Below are positions 44,801 to 51,987 of a DNA stretch of 54,983 nucleotides, one piece after another. The notes beneath the pieces were generated by a model. It was not told where the DNA came from. It searched no databases and worked only from the letters and a program-made list of their open reading frames with translations. How positions within the stretch are numbered: the stretch's first letter is position 1; every line of letters begins with the position of its first letter. This DNA comes from an uncultured Lachnospiraceae bacterium. Its GTDB lineage: Bacteria > Bacillota > Clostridia > Lachnospirales > Lachnospiraceae. The stretch covers positions 1 through 54,983 of the forward strand of contig CAMLYL010000013.1 of NCBI GenBank assembly GCA_946491665.1, in the 5' to 3' direction. The position numbers were made by a program, and so were the translations under genes.

Positions 44801-46413
44801 CCACTCCGGGTGTATCTCTGATTTCTCCGCCGCCTCATCATGATATCTATTCCATCGAAGATCTGGAGCAGCTGATTTTCGATCTGAAGAACGCCAACAC
44901 GAAGGCAAGGATTTCCGTGAAGCTGGTATCCGAGGCCGGAGTCGGCACGGTTGCTGCCGGAGTTGCGAAGGCCGGCGCCCAGGTAATCCTGATCTCCGGT
45001 TATGACGGCGGAACCGGCGCGGCGCCCCAGAGTTCCATTCACAATGCGGGACTTCCCTGGGAACTGGGGCTGGCAGAGACTCATCAGACTCTGATTATGA
45101 ATGGCCTGAGAAATAAGGTCCGTATCGAGACAGACGGAAAGCTCATGAGCGGCCGTGATGTTGCCATAGCCGCCATGCTGGGAGCTGAGGAGTTCGGCTT
45201 TGCCACGGCTCCCCTGGTAACCATGGGATGCGTCATGATGCGTGTCTGCAATCTGGATACCTGCCCGGTAGGCGTTGCTACCCAGAACCCGGAGCTGAGA
45301 AAGCGTTTCTCCGGAAAGCCGGAATATGTCATGAACTTTATGCGCTTCATTGCCCAGGAACTCAGGGAATATATGGCGAAGCTGGGCGTCCGCACTGTGG
45401 ATGAGCTGGTAGGACGCAGCGATATGCTGAAAGTCCGTGACCATCTCAGCGGTCATGCAGCCAAACTGGATCTCGGAAATATTCTGAATAATCCTTTTGC
45501 AGGACCGAAGGAAAAAGTGATTTTCGATCCGAAGAAGGTGTATGATTTCGAACTGGAGAAGACTGCAGACGAAAAGATTCTTCTGAAGCAGATGAAGACG
45601 GCTCTGGATCAGAAGCAGAGACGCAGCATCGATGTGACTGTGACAAATACAAACCGTTCCTTTGGCACAATTTTCGGTTCCGAGATCACACGCAGGTATA
45701 AAGATACGCTGGAGGACGATACTTTTATTGTGAAATGTACCGGTGCAGGCGGCCAGAGCTTTGGCGCGTTTATCCCGAATGGTCTGACCCTGGAGCTGGT
45801 AGGCGACAGTAATGATTATTTCGGAAAGGGTCTTTCCGGCGGAAAACTGATTGTATATCCGCCCAGAGGCGTGAAGTTTAAGCAGGATGAAAACATCATT
45901 ATCGGAAATGTGGCCCTTTACGGAGCTACCAGCGGAAAAGCCTTTATCAACGGTGTGGCCGGTGAGCGTTTCTGCGTCAGAAATTCCGGAGCCATTGCAG
46001 TGGTGGAAGGCGTTGGCGACCATGGATGTGAATATATGACCGGAGGCCGGGTGGTTGTTCTTGGAAAGACAGGCAAGAACTTTGCCGCAGGTATGAGCGG
46101 CGGCGTGGCCTATGTTCTGGATGAGGATAACGATCTGTACACCAGGACAAATAAGGAAATGGTATTTACAGAAAACCTGACCAATAAATATGACGTGCTG
46201 GAACTGAAGAGTCTGATCACAGAGCATGTGAACCTGACAAACTCCGCAAAGGGAAAAGAAATTCTGGATCATTTCGGAGAATATCTGCCGAAATTCAAGA
46301 AGATCATTCCTTATGATTACTATCATATGCAGACCGCCATTGTCCAGATGGAGGAAAAGGGATACAACGTGGAGCAGGCACAGATTGAGGCATTTTATTC
46401 AAAGTTTGCATAA
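41875..46413 (+). CDS. gltB: Glutamate synthase large subunit
   Basis: A 1512-residue NADPH-type large subunit, which makes glutamate from glutamine and 2-oxoglutarate. The class II glutaminase domain begins at Cys26 (DNCGIG); the first 25 residues are a propeptide removed to free this cysteine. The central and FMN-binding domains follow, with the 3Fe-4S cysteines at Cys1119, Cys1125 and Cys1130 (CVMMRVCNLDTC). The C-terminal beta-helix (GXGXG) domain is full length. AGGAAAGGAAG precedes ATG 41875. The gltD start lies 20 bases after the stop. The leader carries a terminator and an inverted repeat, so nitrogen control is likely. Confidence 0.97.
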   Translation: MRNVHMNETTARPMGMYDPRFEHDNCGIGAVVNIKGIKSHQTVESALKIVENLKHRAGKDADGKTGDGVGILLQISHKFFEKTMRARGISLGGERDYGIGMFFFPQDELKRNQARKMFEVIVEREGLEFLAWREVPINPEVIGQKALDCMPYIMQAFIRRPEEVEKGLDFDRKLYVARRVFEQSNDNTYVVSLSSRTIVYKGMFLVNELRLFFDDLQDEDYESAIAMVHSRFSTNTNPSWERAHPNRFIVHNGEINTIRGNSDKMLAREETMESDHLKGELSKILPVVNVEGSDSAMLDNTLEFLVMSGMDLPLAVMITIPEPWENNHIMSQKKKDFYQYYATMMEPWDGPASIVFSDGDKMGAVLDRNGLRPSRYYITDDDYLILSSEVGVLDIDPTKIVAKDRLRPGKMLLVDTIAGKVIDDEELKESYAGQQPYGQWIDQYMLELKDLKIPNERVPRYTGEDLSRLQKAFGYSYESVKTVMLPMARDGEEGTAAMGIDTPLAVLSDDHQPLFNYFKQLFAQVTNPPIDAIREEIVTSTTTYVGEDGNILEEEPANCQVLKIKNPILTNTDLMKIKNMKKDGFKVSVISLVYYKNTNLEKAIDRLFVEADRAYKEGANILILSDRGVDEYHVAIPSLLAVSALQQHLVQTKKRTAVALILESGEPREVHHFATLLGYGACAVNPYLALDTIQQLIDDHLLDKDYYAAINDYTLAVLHGIVKIASKMGISTLQSYEGSKIFEAVGIDKSVIDRYFTTTVSRIGGITLDDIANDVNELHARAYDPLGLRTEKTLDSVGRHKMRSGAQKHLYNPQTIHLLQQSTRRGDYDLFKQYTSLVNNETDIMNIRGALDFVYPKKGVPIDEVESVDSIVTRFKTGAMSYGSISQEAHECLAVAMNRLHGKSNSGEGGESLERLDTDRCSAIKQVASGRFGVTSRYLVSAQEIQIKMAQGAKPGEGGHLPGKKVYPWIAKTRLSTPGVSLISPPPHHDIYSIEDLEQLIFDLKNANTKARISVKLVSEAGVGTVAAGVAKAGAQVILISGYDGGTGAAPQSSIHNAGLPWELGLAETHQTLIMNGLRNKVRIETDGKLMSGRDVAIAAMLGAEEFGFATAPLVTMGCVMMRVCNLDTCPVGVATQNPELRKRFSGKPEYVMNFMRFIAQELREYMAKLGVRTVDELVGRSDMLKVRDHLSGHAAKLDLGNILNNPFAGPKEKVIFDPKKVYDFELEKTADEKILLKQMKTALDQKQRRSIDVTVTNTNRSFGTIFGSEITRRYKDTLEDDTFIVKCTGAGGQSFGAFIPNGLTLELVGDSNDYFGKGLSGGKLIVYPPRGVKFKQDENIIIGNVALYGATSGKAFINGVAGERFCVRNSGAIAVVEGVGDHGCEYMTGGRVVVLGKTGKNFAAGMSGGVAYVLDEDNDLYTRTNKEMVFTENLTNKYDVLELKSLITEHVNLTNSAKGKEILDHFGEYLPKFKKIIPYDYYHMQTAIVQMEEKGYNVEQAQIEAFYSKFA

Positions 46414-46433
46414 ACGGATACAGGAGGGACCAA

Positions 46434-47927
46434 ATGGGAAAACCAACAGGATTTTTAGAATATGAACGTGAGGTGAGCAGGGACATTGCTCCCGCGGAGC
46501 GGATTCAGAATTATAATGAGTTTCATGTTTACCTCTCTAAAGAGAAACAGCAGATCCAGGGCGCCCGCTGTATGGACTGCGGCGTTCCCTTCTGCCAGTC
46601 CGGTATGACATTGATGGGAATGGCCAGCGGCTGTCCCCTGCACAATCTGGTGCCGGAATGGAATGATCTGGTATACAGGGGCAACTGGGAACAGGCCTAT
46701 GAGCGTCTGGTTAAGACAAACAATTTTCCGGAGTTCACATCCAGGGTATGTCCGGCCCTCTGCGAGAAGGCGTGCACCTGCGGGCTTTATGATGACCCGG
46801 TTTCCGTGAAGGAGAATGAGCACGGTATCATCGAGAACGCCTACGCCAGAGGCTATGCGAAGGAGAACCCGCCCGAAGTGCGCACCGGGAAAAAAGTGGC
46901 TGTTATCGGCTCCGGACCGGCAGGTCTGGCTGCCGCTGACCAGCTGAATAAGCGGGGACACCTGGTGACGGTATATGAGAGGGATGACCGTGTGGGAGGA
47001 CTTCTGATGTACGGAATCCCCAACATGAAGCTGGAAAAGCAGGTGATTGACCGGAAGATCGATATTATGAAGGAGGAAGGAATTATCTTCCAGACCAGTG
47101 TGAATGTTGGAAAGGATATGAAAGCATCCCAGCTTCTGAAAGAATACGACGCTGTGGTTCTTGCCTGCGGGGCAAAAAATCCCCGTGATATCAATGCTCC
47201 GGGCAGAGACGCGAAGGGAATCTATTTTGCAGTAGACTATCTTTCCAGAAATACAAAGAGCCTGCTGGATTCCGGACTGAAAGATAAGAAATTTGTTTCT
47301 GCCAAAGGAAAGAATGTGGTGATTATCGGCGGCGGTGATACGGGAAATGACTGTGTGGGAACCGCAATCCGTCAGGGAGCGAAGAGTGTGACCCAGCTGG
47401 AGATGATGCCGAAGGCTCCGGATACCAGAGCGGAGAATAATCCCTGGCCGGAGTGGCCGAAGGTCTGCAAGACAGACTATGGCCAGGAGGAGGCGATCGC
47501 TGTATTCGGTCATGATCCCCGGATCTATACAACCACTGTGAAAGAATTTCTTAAGGACAAAAACGGAAATCTGAACGGAATTATCACTGTGAAGCTGGAG
47601 AGCAGAAAGGATGAAAAGACAGGACGCTTTGCCATGGTTCCGGTGGAAGGATCTGAACAGAAACTGGCTGCGGAGCTGGTTCTCATTGCGGCGGGCTTCC
47701 TGGGAACAGAGAAGTACATCGCGGATGATTTTGGCGTAAATCTGAACGCGAGAACCAATGTGGCTACAGACGAAGGATCTTATAAGACCAATGTCAGAAA
47801 AGTGTTCACTGCAGGCGATATGCACCGGGGACAGTCTCTGGTGGTATGGGCTATCCGGGAGGGCCGGGAAGCCGCAAAGCAGGTGGATGAGGCGCTGATG
47901 GGCTATTCCTATCTGTCTGTACAGTAA
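46434..47927 (+). CDS. gltD: Glutamate synthase small subunit
   Basis: A 497-residue NADPH-oxidising beta subunit that feeds electrons to GltB. The N-terminal cysteine-rich domain holds two 4Fe-4S clusters (CMDCGVPFC and RVCPALCEKACTCG). The FAD-binding VIGSGPAGLAAAD site is about 155-167, and the NADPH site VVIIGGGDTGNDCVG follows near 296-310. ACAGGAGG precedes ATG 46434. It is the second gene of the gltBD operon and ends before a strong terminator. Confidence 0.97.
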   Translation: MGKPTGFLEYEREVSRDIAPAERIQNYNEFHVYLSKEKQQIQGARCMDCGVPFCQSGMTLMGMASGCPLHNLVPEWNDLVYRGNWEQAYERLVKTNNFPEFTSRVCPALCEKACTCGLYDDPVSVKENEHGIIENAYARGYAKENPPEVRTGKKVAVIGSGPAGLAAADQLNKRGHLVTVYERDDRVGGLLMYGIPNMKLEKQVIDRKIDIMKEEGIIFQTSVNVGKDMKASQLLKEYDAVVLACGAKNPRDINAPGRDAKGIYFAVDYLSRNTKSLLDSGLKDKKFVSAKGKNVVIIGGGDTGNDCVGTAIRQGAKSVTQLEMMPKAPDTRAENNPWPEWPKVCKTDYGQEEAIAVFGHDPRIYTTTVKEFLKDKNGNLNGIITVKLESRKDEKTGRFAMVPVEGSEQKLAAELVLIAAGFLGTEKYIADDFGVNLNARTNVATDEGSYKTNVRKVFTAGDMHRGQSLVVWAIREGREAAKQVDEALMGYSYLSVQ

Positions 47928-47974
47928 TATATGAGAATCAGACCGCGGGGCCGGGAAGGGCCGGTCTGATCGTG

Positions 47975-48024
47975 AAAATCCCTCTGGAATGCAGGAAAGA
48001 ACCCTGCAGAACCGGGGGATTTTT
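47975..48024 (+). terminator. Terminator after gltD
   Basis: AAAATCCC (47975-47982) pairs with GGGATTTT (48016-48023) around an inner stem TGCAGG/CCTGCA (47990-48008), with T-rich end. A further hairpin (CAGACC/GGTCTG) lies just before it. Confidence 0.75.
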
Positions 48025-48106
48025 CTGTTTCATATTTGGCAAATAAAGTCAGAAAAAAGCGTATAAAACACGAAAAAGTACGTCAATAAAAAAGTGTAAA
48101 AAAGTG

Positions 48107-48135
48107 TTGACAATAATGGATGGTTTTGGTATTAT
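48107..48135 (+). promoter_or_regulatory. Strong predicted promoter of the tRNA-Leu pair
   Basis: Perfect TTGACA (48107-48112), 17 bases, TATTAT (48130-48135), an arrangement typical of stable RNA promoters. Confidence 0.8.
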
Positions 48136-48168
48136 ATACGAGTCGTCGGAACACAGACAAGACGAAAC

Positions 48169-48253
48169 GCGGAAGTGTCGGAACTGGCAGACGAGCAAGA
48201 CTAAGGATCTTGTGATCATCGCGATCGTGTGGGTTCAAGTCCCATCTTCCGCA
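48169..48253 (+). tRNA. tRNA-Leu (AAG)
   Basis: An 85-base class II tRNA. The acceptor stem GCGGAAG (48169-48175) pairs with CTTCCGC (48246-48252), discriminator A. The anticodon stem CAAGA/TCTTG encloses a 7-base loop with anticodon AAG, and the long variable arm is present. The T arm has GGTTCAAGTCC. CCA is not encoded. Confidence 0.92.
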
Positions 48254-48319
48254 TTCACACAAAAAGCGGTTGATGAGAGTACCTGACAGATTGTCTCATT
48301 GACGGCGTGTGAATCAAAT

Positions 48320-48404
48320 GCAGGAATGGCGGAATTGGCAGACGCGCACGGTTCAGGTCCGTGTGAGCATTGCGCTCATGAGGGTTCAAGTCCCTTTTCC
48401 TGCA
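48320..48404 (+). tRNA. tRNA-Leu (CAG)
   Basis: An 85-base class II tRNA. GCAGGAA (48320-48326) pairs with TTCCTGC (48397-48403), discriminator A. The anticodon stem CACGG/CCGTG gives a loop with anticodon CAG, with a long variable arm and a GGTTCAAGTCC T arm. CCA is not encoded. It shares the promoter with the tRNA upstream. Confidence 0.93.
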
Positions 48405-48419
48405 CTCTTGCTTTCATTT

Positions 48420-48467
48420 GGAGAGGGTGAACTAGTTCAGGGGTTCGCCTCTCTCCTCCTTTTTTTA
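48420..48467 (+). terminator. Terminator of the tRNA-Leu transcript
   Basis: GGAGAGGGTGAAC (48420-48432) pairs with 48442-48456 with one bulge and one wobble; a T-run (48460-48466) follows. Confidence 0.75.
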
Positions 48468-48497
48468 TTCTGGGAAAATCCCGACAGGAGGAAAAAT

Positions 48498-49067
48498 ATG
48501 CGGCTGGAGGATATCCGGGTGGAGATTATCCGCAGCAATCGAAAAACAGTTGCGCTGGAGGTTACTCCTCAGTGTCAGGTGAGGGTGCGCGCTCCTTTCG
48601 GCATGCCGGAAGCGGAGATCAGGCGTTTTGTGCAGGAAAAGTCAGTCTGGATTTTGAAGCATCTTGCGGTCATGGAACAAAAAGCCGGAGAAATGAAAAA
48701 AATAAGACCTTTATCAGAAAAGGAACTGGAGGATCTGGCGGATCAGGCCTGCCGGGTGATTCCGGAGAGGGTGAAATATTTTGCATCGAAAGCAGGCGTG
48801 ACTTACGGGAGAATTACGATCCGGAACCAGAAAACCCGTTGGGGAAGCTGCAGTGCGAAGGGGAATCTGAACTTCAACTGTCTTCTGATGCTGGCTCCGG
48901 CGGAAGTGCTGGATTATGTGGTGGTTCATGAATTGTGCCACCGGAAGGAGATGAATCATTCTCCGCGGTTCTGGGAAGAAGTGAGACGGATTCTGCCGGA
49001 TTATAAAGAGCGGGAGCGATGGCTGAAGGAAAATGGGAAGTGCCTGATGGCTCAGAATATCAGGTGA
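48498..49067 (+). CDS. SprT/YgjP-like metallopeptidase-fold protein (DUF45)
   Basis: A 189-residue protein of the YgjP/DUF45 family. It has the RWGSCSAKGNLNFN motif (about 120-133) and the zincin HExxH motif in VVHELCHRKEMNHSPRFW (His152-His156). The family fold resembles M48/SprT peptidases; a nucleotide-related activity is also proposed for relatives, so the reaction is uncertain. The start ATG 48498 has AGGAGG upstream; the frame is open further left but runs through the tRNA gene. A hairpin at 49123-49171 ends the gene. Confidence 0.88.
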   Translation: MRLEDIRVEIIRSNRKTVALEVTPQCQVRVRAPFGMPEAEIRRFVQEKSVWILKHLAVMEQKAGEMKKIRPLSEKELEDLADQACRVIPERVKYFASKAGVTYGRITIRNQKTRWGSCSAKGNLNFNCLLMLAPAEVLDYVVVHELCHRKEMNHSPRFWEEVRRILPDYKERERWLKENGKCLMAQNIR

Positions 49068-49122
49068 AAGATCTGTCCGGATGCGGGAAGGAAATGAAAA
49101 ACAGCAAATAGCATAAAAAATA

Positions 49123-49171
49123 CGGGCCGGAGATGCTTGTCTGAGATTTGTCAGCAAACATTTCCGGCCCG
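49123..49171. terminator. Bidirectional terminator hairpin between convergent genes
   Basis: GGGCCGGAGATG (49124-49135) pairs with CATTTCCGGCCC (49159-49170), a 12-bp stem with one wobble and an inner CTGA/TCAG pairing. A-rich sequence lies on the left and T runs are short. It serves the YgjP-like gene and the lipoprotein gene. Confidence 0.7.
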
Positions 49172-49184
49172 GTCTGTATCCCTG

Positions 49185-49883
49185 TTATTGAGCAGGCTGA
49201 GTGCCGTTCTGTGTATTCTGAGCAGCCCCTGCGTCGGTGCCGTTTTGACCTGCGGTTGCATCGGCGCCGGTCTGACCGGCAGATGCATCAGTGCCGCTCT
49301 GATCGGCGGAAGAGCCGTCTGCAGATCCTTCCTCAGCTGTTCCTGCGGATTCATCAGAAGATTCTGTGTAAGGGCTCAGGTTTGCGAAAGAAAGGGTTCC
49401 ATCTTCGGTTACGAAAACTGCAGCCCGGAAATCCGTCTTATCTGCAGGAATCTCAAGGATGCGTTCGTCATTGCCGCCGCCGTGTATCGGGTAGATGGTC
49501 AGTGATGTATAATTTTCGGAGATCCTGAACATGATCTCGCCCTCTGCCAGTGTGTCGCCTGTGCTGTCTGTGATTTCGCAGGTAAGAGCGGTATTGCCCG
49601 GCAGACTGCATGGAGTCAGGTTTCCGGATTCATCGGTGGTGCCGGAGAACAGTTCTTCTCTGCCGTCCAGAATTGTAATTGTCGCGGAAGACAGAACACT
49701 GTTATCTTCATTGTACCAGACGCAGTGCATCTGGACCGTTCCGTCTGTCAGATTTTCGGATTCCGTTTCAGCAGAAAGCCCGGTGTTGCTGCTGTTTGGC
49801 TGATCCGAGCCGCAGCCGCTTAATAACAGGAAACTGCCCGCTGTAACAGAGGCAAGCAGTGTGATGATTATTTTTTTCTTCAT
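49185..49883 (-). CDS. Lipoprotein with low-complexity repeat tail, unrecognised
   Basis: A 232-residue lipoprotein: signal peptide with lipobox LLSGC near residue 23, an Ig/carboxypeptidase-regulatory-like region (ATITILDG, TTDESGNLTP) at about 45-115, a beta-rich middle part, then an acidic linker. The last 50 residues are degenerate repeats of a 9-residue Gly/Ala/Asp/Gln unit. No known function. I chose ATG 49883 (MKKKIIITLL) because the sequence there is a classic signal peptide; the frame is open upstream to 49940 but looks non-coding. It is divergent from the SH3 protein, so they may share control. Confidence 0.7.
   Translation of the reverse strand: MKKKIIITLLASVTAGSFLLLSGCGSDQPNSSNTGLSAETESENLTDGTVQMHCVWYNEDNSVLSSATITILDGREELFSGTTDESGNLTPCSLPGNTALTCEITDSTGDTLAEGEIMFRISENYTSLTIYPIHGGGNDERILEIPADKTDFRAAVFVTEDGTLSFANLSPYTESSDESAGTAEEGSADGSSADQSGTDASAGQTGADATAGQNGTDAGAAQNTQNGTQPAQ
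49218..49298. repeat. Degenerate 27-base tandem repeat in lipoprotein tail
   Basis: Three 27-base units (49298-49272, 49271-49245, 49244-49218, read on the minus strand) encode SGTDASAGQ, TGADATAGQ and NGTDAGAAQ. They can change length by slippage. Related but weaker units flank them. Confidence 0.7.
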
Positions 49884-49994
49884 GATTCTGATCCTCTCTG
49901 CATATATGATACTAATAGAATGATACAAAATTGTGAACATTGCAAGAAAAAAATTTTAAAATTAAAAAAAAGTGGCGATTCCAGACGGTGACCG

Positions 49995-50024
49995 TTGACA
50001 TTTACAAATCGTTCCTACTATAAT
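49995..50024 (+). promoter_or_regulatory. Predicted promoter of the SH3 protein
   Basis: Perfect TTGACA (49995-50000), 18 bases, perfect TATAAT (50019-50024). The leader carries a 9-bp hairpin AGCCGGAAA/TTTCCGGCT (50039-50062). Confidence 0.75.
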
Positions 50025-50115
50025 GGAACAGATATAATAGCCGGAAACAATGTTTTCCGGCTGAATTTGAAATCAATCCTGGGAATCAAAAATCCAGAAA
50101 GGATATGGAGGGAAT

Positions 50116-51549
50116 ATGAGAAAGTTATCCAGATGGAAAAAAGCAGGTCTTATCATCCGGACAGCGGGAATGCTGGCTGTTGCCGGTGCAGTGGTTTTCA
50201 ATGTGCAGACGGCATGGGCAGCCCCATCATCCGGTGCGGCTGTCAGTGATAATATTGTTGTCCGGGAGGAGGCGGTAAGCGGTGCGCAGGTCGGCAGTCT
50301 GTATGCGGATCAGGAAGTGACAATCACCGGTGAGACGCAGGGGACTGATGGAAATGTATGGTATCAGATTACATTTGAAGGAAATGGCGGCGAGAGAACC
50401 GGATGGGTCCGGTCTGATTTGATTGAGACGTCAGATTCTTCCGCGGCGGAGGAAGGAGAGAATACTTCTTCCGATACACAGGGAACTGCTGATGATCAGG
50501 AAAATGCCGCTACAGACAGCGGTGATACCATCCGTGTTGAGATGGCGGACGGATATGTGGATCTGCGGGACGTTCCCGAGGAGGAAGCGGCTCTCGTTTC
50601 TGACCGTTTTGCTCCGGCAGTGTGTGAACTGGAGAGCGGATCTGTTCAGGGATATCAGCTGGCCGGTCCCGATGAGATGGTGGCATCAGATGCGGATCTG
50701 ACGGTTTTTTATTATGTGTACGGTGCCAATGAGCTGGGAGAAGAGGGCTGGTATGTCTATGACTCTGAGAAAGATGTCCTGCAGAAGAACCTTGTTAATA
50801 TGAGTTATTCGATTCAGGCAGAGGCGGAGCCTGAGACCGGGCAGGGGCAGCAGTTTGATATGAATTCTGTCTACCGGATGCTGGTGGGCGGCCTTTGTCT
50901 GATCTGCGTGCTTCTTCTGGCGCTGGTGGTAATCTTTTCTGTTCGTTACCGGAAGCTGAGAGATCTTCTGGAGGATGCAACAGATGAGGAACGGGAAATT
51001 CCCGAGAGCGGCAAAGGCAGCAGACGGGACGGCGGCAGAGCGGAAAGAATCGGGAAAAAGAATTCCGGATCCCGGAAGGAGGAGCGCGGGAAAACAGAGG
51101 CGAAGAAAGAAGATTATGATATTCCCGCAGTTGAAACAGACGGATATGATCTCCCGGACGACGATTCCTATGATGTTTATGATCTGGATGAACTGGATGA
51201 GATTCTTGAGGCAGAAAAGGAACCGGAGACTCAGGAAAAAACAGAGTCGAAGAGAAACAGTACAGAACCGGAGGAATGTCTGCGGGAGCCGGAGGAGGAG
51301 CAGTCCGGAGAGGACGCGGAATTAGAGCGGATTCTCAGAGAAGAGAGCGGAAAAATGTTCGGAGCAGAAACGGAGCGGCCCGGGGAAACTGCTGCTGAGA
51401 AGCCGGCAGGCGGAGAGAAGAAGGAAAACAAGGAACGGGCGTCTGTGAAGACAGATGCGGATCAGAAAAAGGATCCCTACCCGGATCTGCCGGAGGATAT
51501 TGAATTTGTAGATGACGGTGTAGAGGACGAGGATCTGGAATTTCTGTAA
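50116..51549 (+). CDS. SH3-domain membrane protein with acidic cytoplasmic tail
   Basis: A 477-residue protein. A Sec signal peptide ends near AWAA (about 36). An SH3b-like domain (about 45-105) has GSLYADQEVTITGE and WYQITF. A second beta-rich part (about 140-235) follows, then a single membrane helix (about 255-277). The remaining 200 residues are inside and very acidic and Lys-rich with low complexity; the last residues are an Asp/Glu-rich motif ending DLEFL. The SH3b part suggests wall binding, and the tail may recruit a cytoplasmic partner. GGAGGG precedes ATG 50116. The GntR regulator follows after 45 bases. Confidence 0.72.
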   Translation: MRKLSRWKKAGLIIRTAGMLAVAGAVVFNVQTAWAAPSSGAAVSDNIVVREEAVSGAQVGSLYADQEVTITGETQGTDGNVWYQITFEGNGGERTGWVRSDLIETSDSSAAEEGENTSSDTQGTADDQENAATDSGDTIRVEMADGYVDLRDVPEEEAALVSDRFAPAVCELESGSVQGYQLAGPDEMVASDADLTVFYYVYGANELGEEGWYVYDSEKDVLQKNLVNMSYSIQAEAEPETGQGQQFDMNSVYRMLVGGLCLICVLLLALVVIFSVRYRKLRDLLEDATDEEREIPESGKGSRRDGGRAERIGKKNSGSRKEERGKTEAKKEDYDIPAVETDGYDLPDDDSYDVYDLDELDEILEAEKEPETQEKTESKRNSTEPEECLREPEEEQSGEDAELERILREESGKMFGAETERPGETAAEKPAGGEKKENKERASVKTDADQKKDPYPDLPEDIEFVDDGVEDEDLEFL

Positions 51550-51594
51550 TTACATACCGGATGCCCTGCAGACTGTCAAGGAAGGATACGAAAG

Positions 51595-51963
51595 ATGAAG
51601 ATAGAAATTGATTTTGAGAGTGATGAGGCGCTGTATATTCAGCTGCGCAATCAGATCATTTACGGGATTGCCACCCGACAGTATCAGGAGGGAGATTCTC
51701 TTCCGTCTGTACGGCAGCTGGCGGAAACCATCGGCATCAATATGCATACAGTAAATAAAGCTTATGCTGTTCTGCGGCAGGAAGGTCTGCTCAGGCTGGA
51801 CCGCAGAACCGGCGCGGTGATTGCTGTGAATATTGATAAGCTGAAGGCCATGGATGAAATGCAGAAACAGCTCCGTCTGGTCATTGCCAGAGGACTCTGC
51901 AAGGGAATTTCCAGGGGCGAGGTACATCAGCTGGTGGATGAGATTTTTTCCGAGTATGAGTAG
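51595..51963 (+). CDS. YtrA-type GntR family transcriptional regulator
   Basis: A 122-residue repressor: a winged helix-turn-helix (about 8-75) with LPSVRQLAETIGINMHTVNKAYAVLRQEG, then only a short helical dimer segment, as in the YtrA subfamily. No ligand domain is present. AAGGAAGGA precedes ATG 51595. clpC starts 24 bases later, so it is probably co-transcribed with it. This is unusual, as Firmicute clpC is normally controlled by CtsR, for which no gene is seen here. Confidence 0.88.
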   Translation: MKIEIDFESDEALYIQLRNQIIYGIATRQYQEGDSLPSVRQLAETIGINMHTVNKAYAVLRQEGLLRLDRRTGAVIAVNIDKLKAMDEMQKQLRLVIARGLCKGISRGEVHQLVDEIFSEYE

Positions 51964-51987
51964 TGTTTTATTTTGGAGGAACAGCAC

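Noticed and set aside
41848-46326. A 1492-codon open frame on the minus strand, opposite gltB
   Set aside because: It is the complement of the long conserved gltB gene in a favourable codon phase. It has no ribosome site, and its translation has no recognisable domain. Similar long antisense frames lie opposite gltD, ntpA and ntpB.
48309-48497. N-terminal extension of the YgjP-like protein
   Set aside because: It would run through the tRNA-Leu (CAG) gene and its terminator. The ATG at 48498 has AGGAGG in place.
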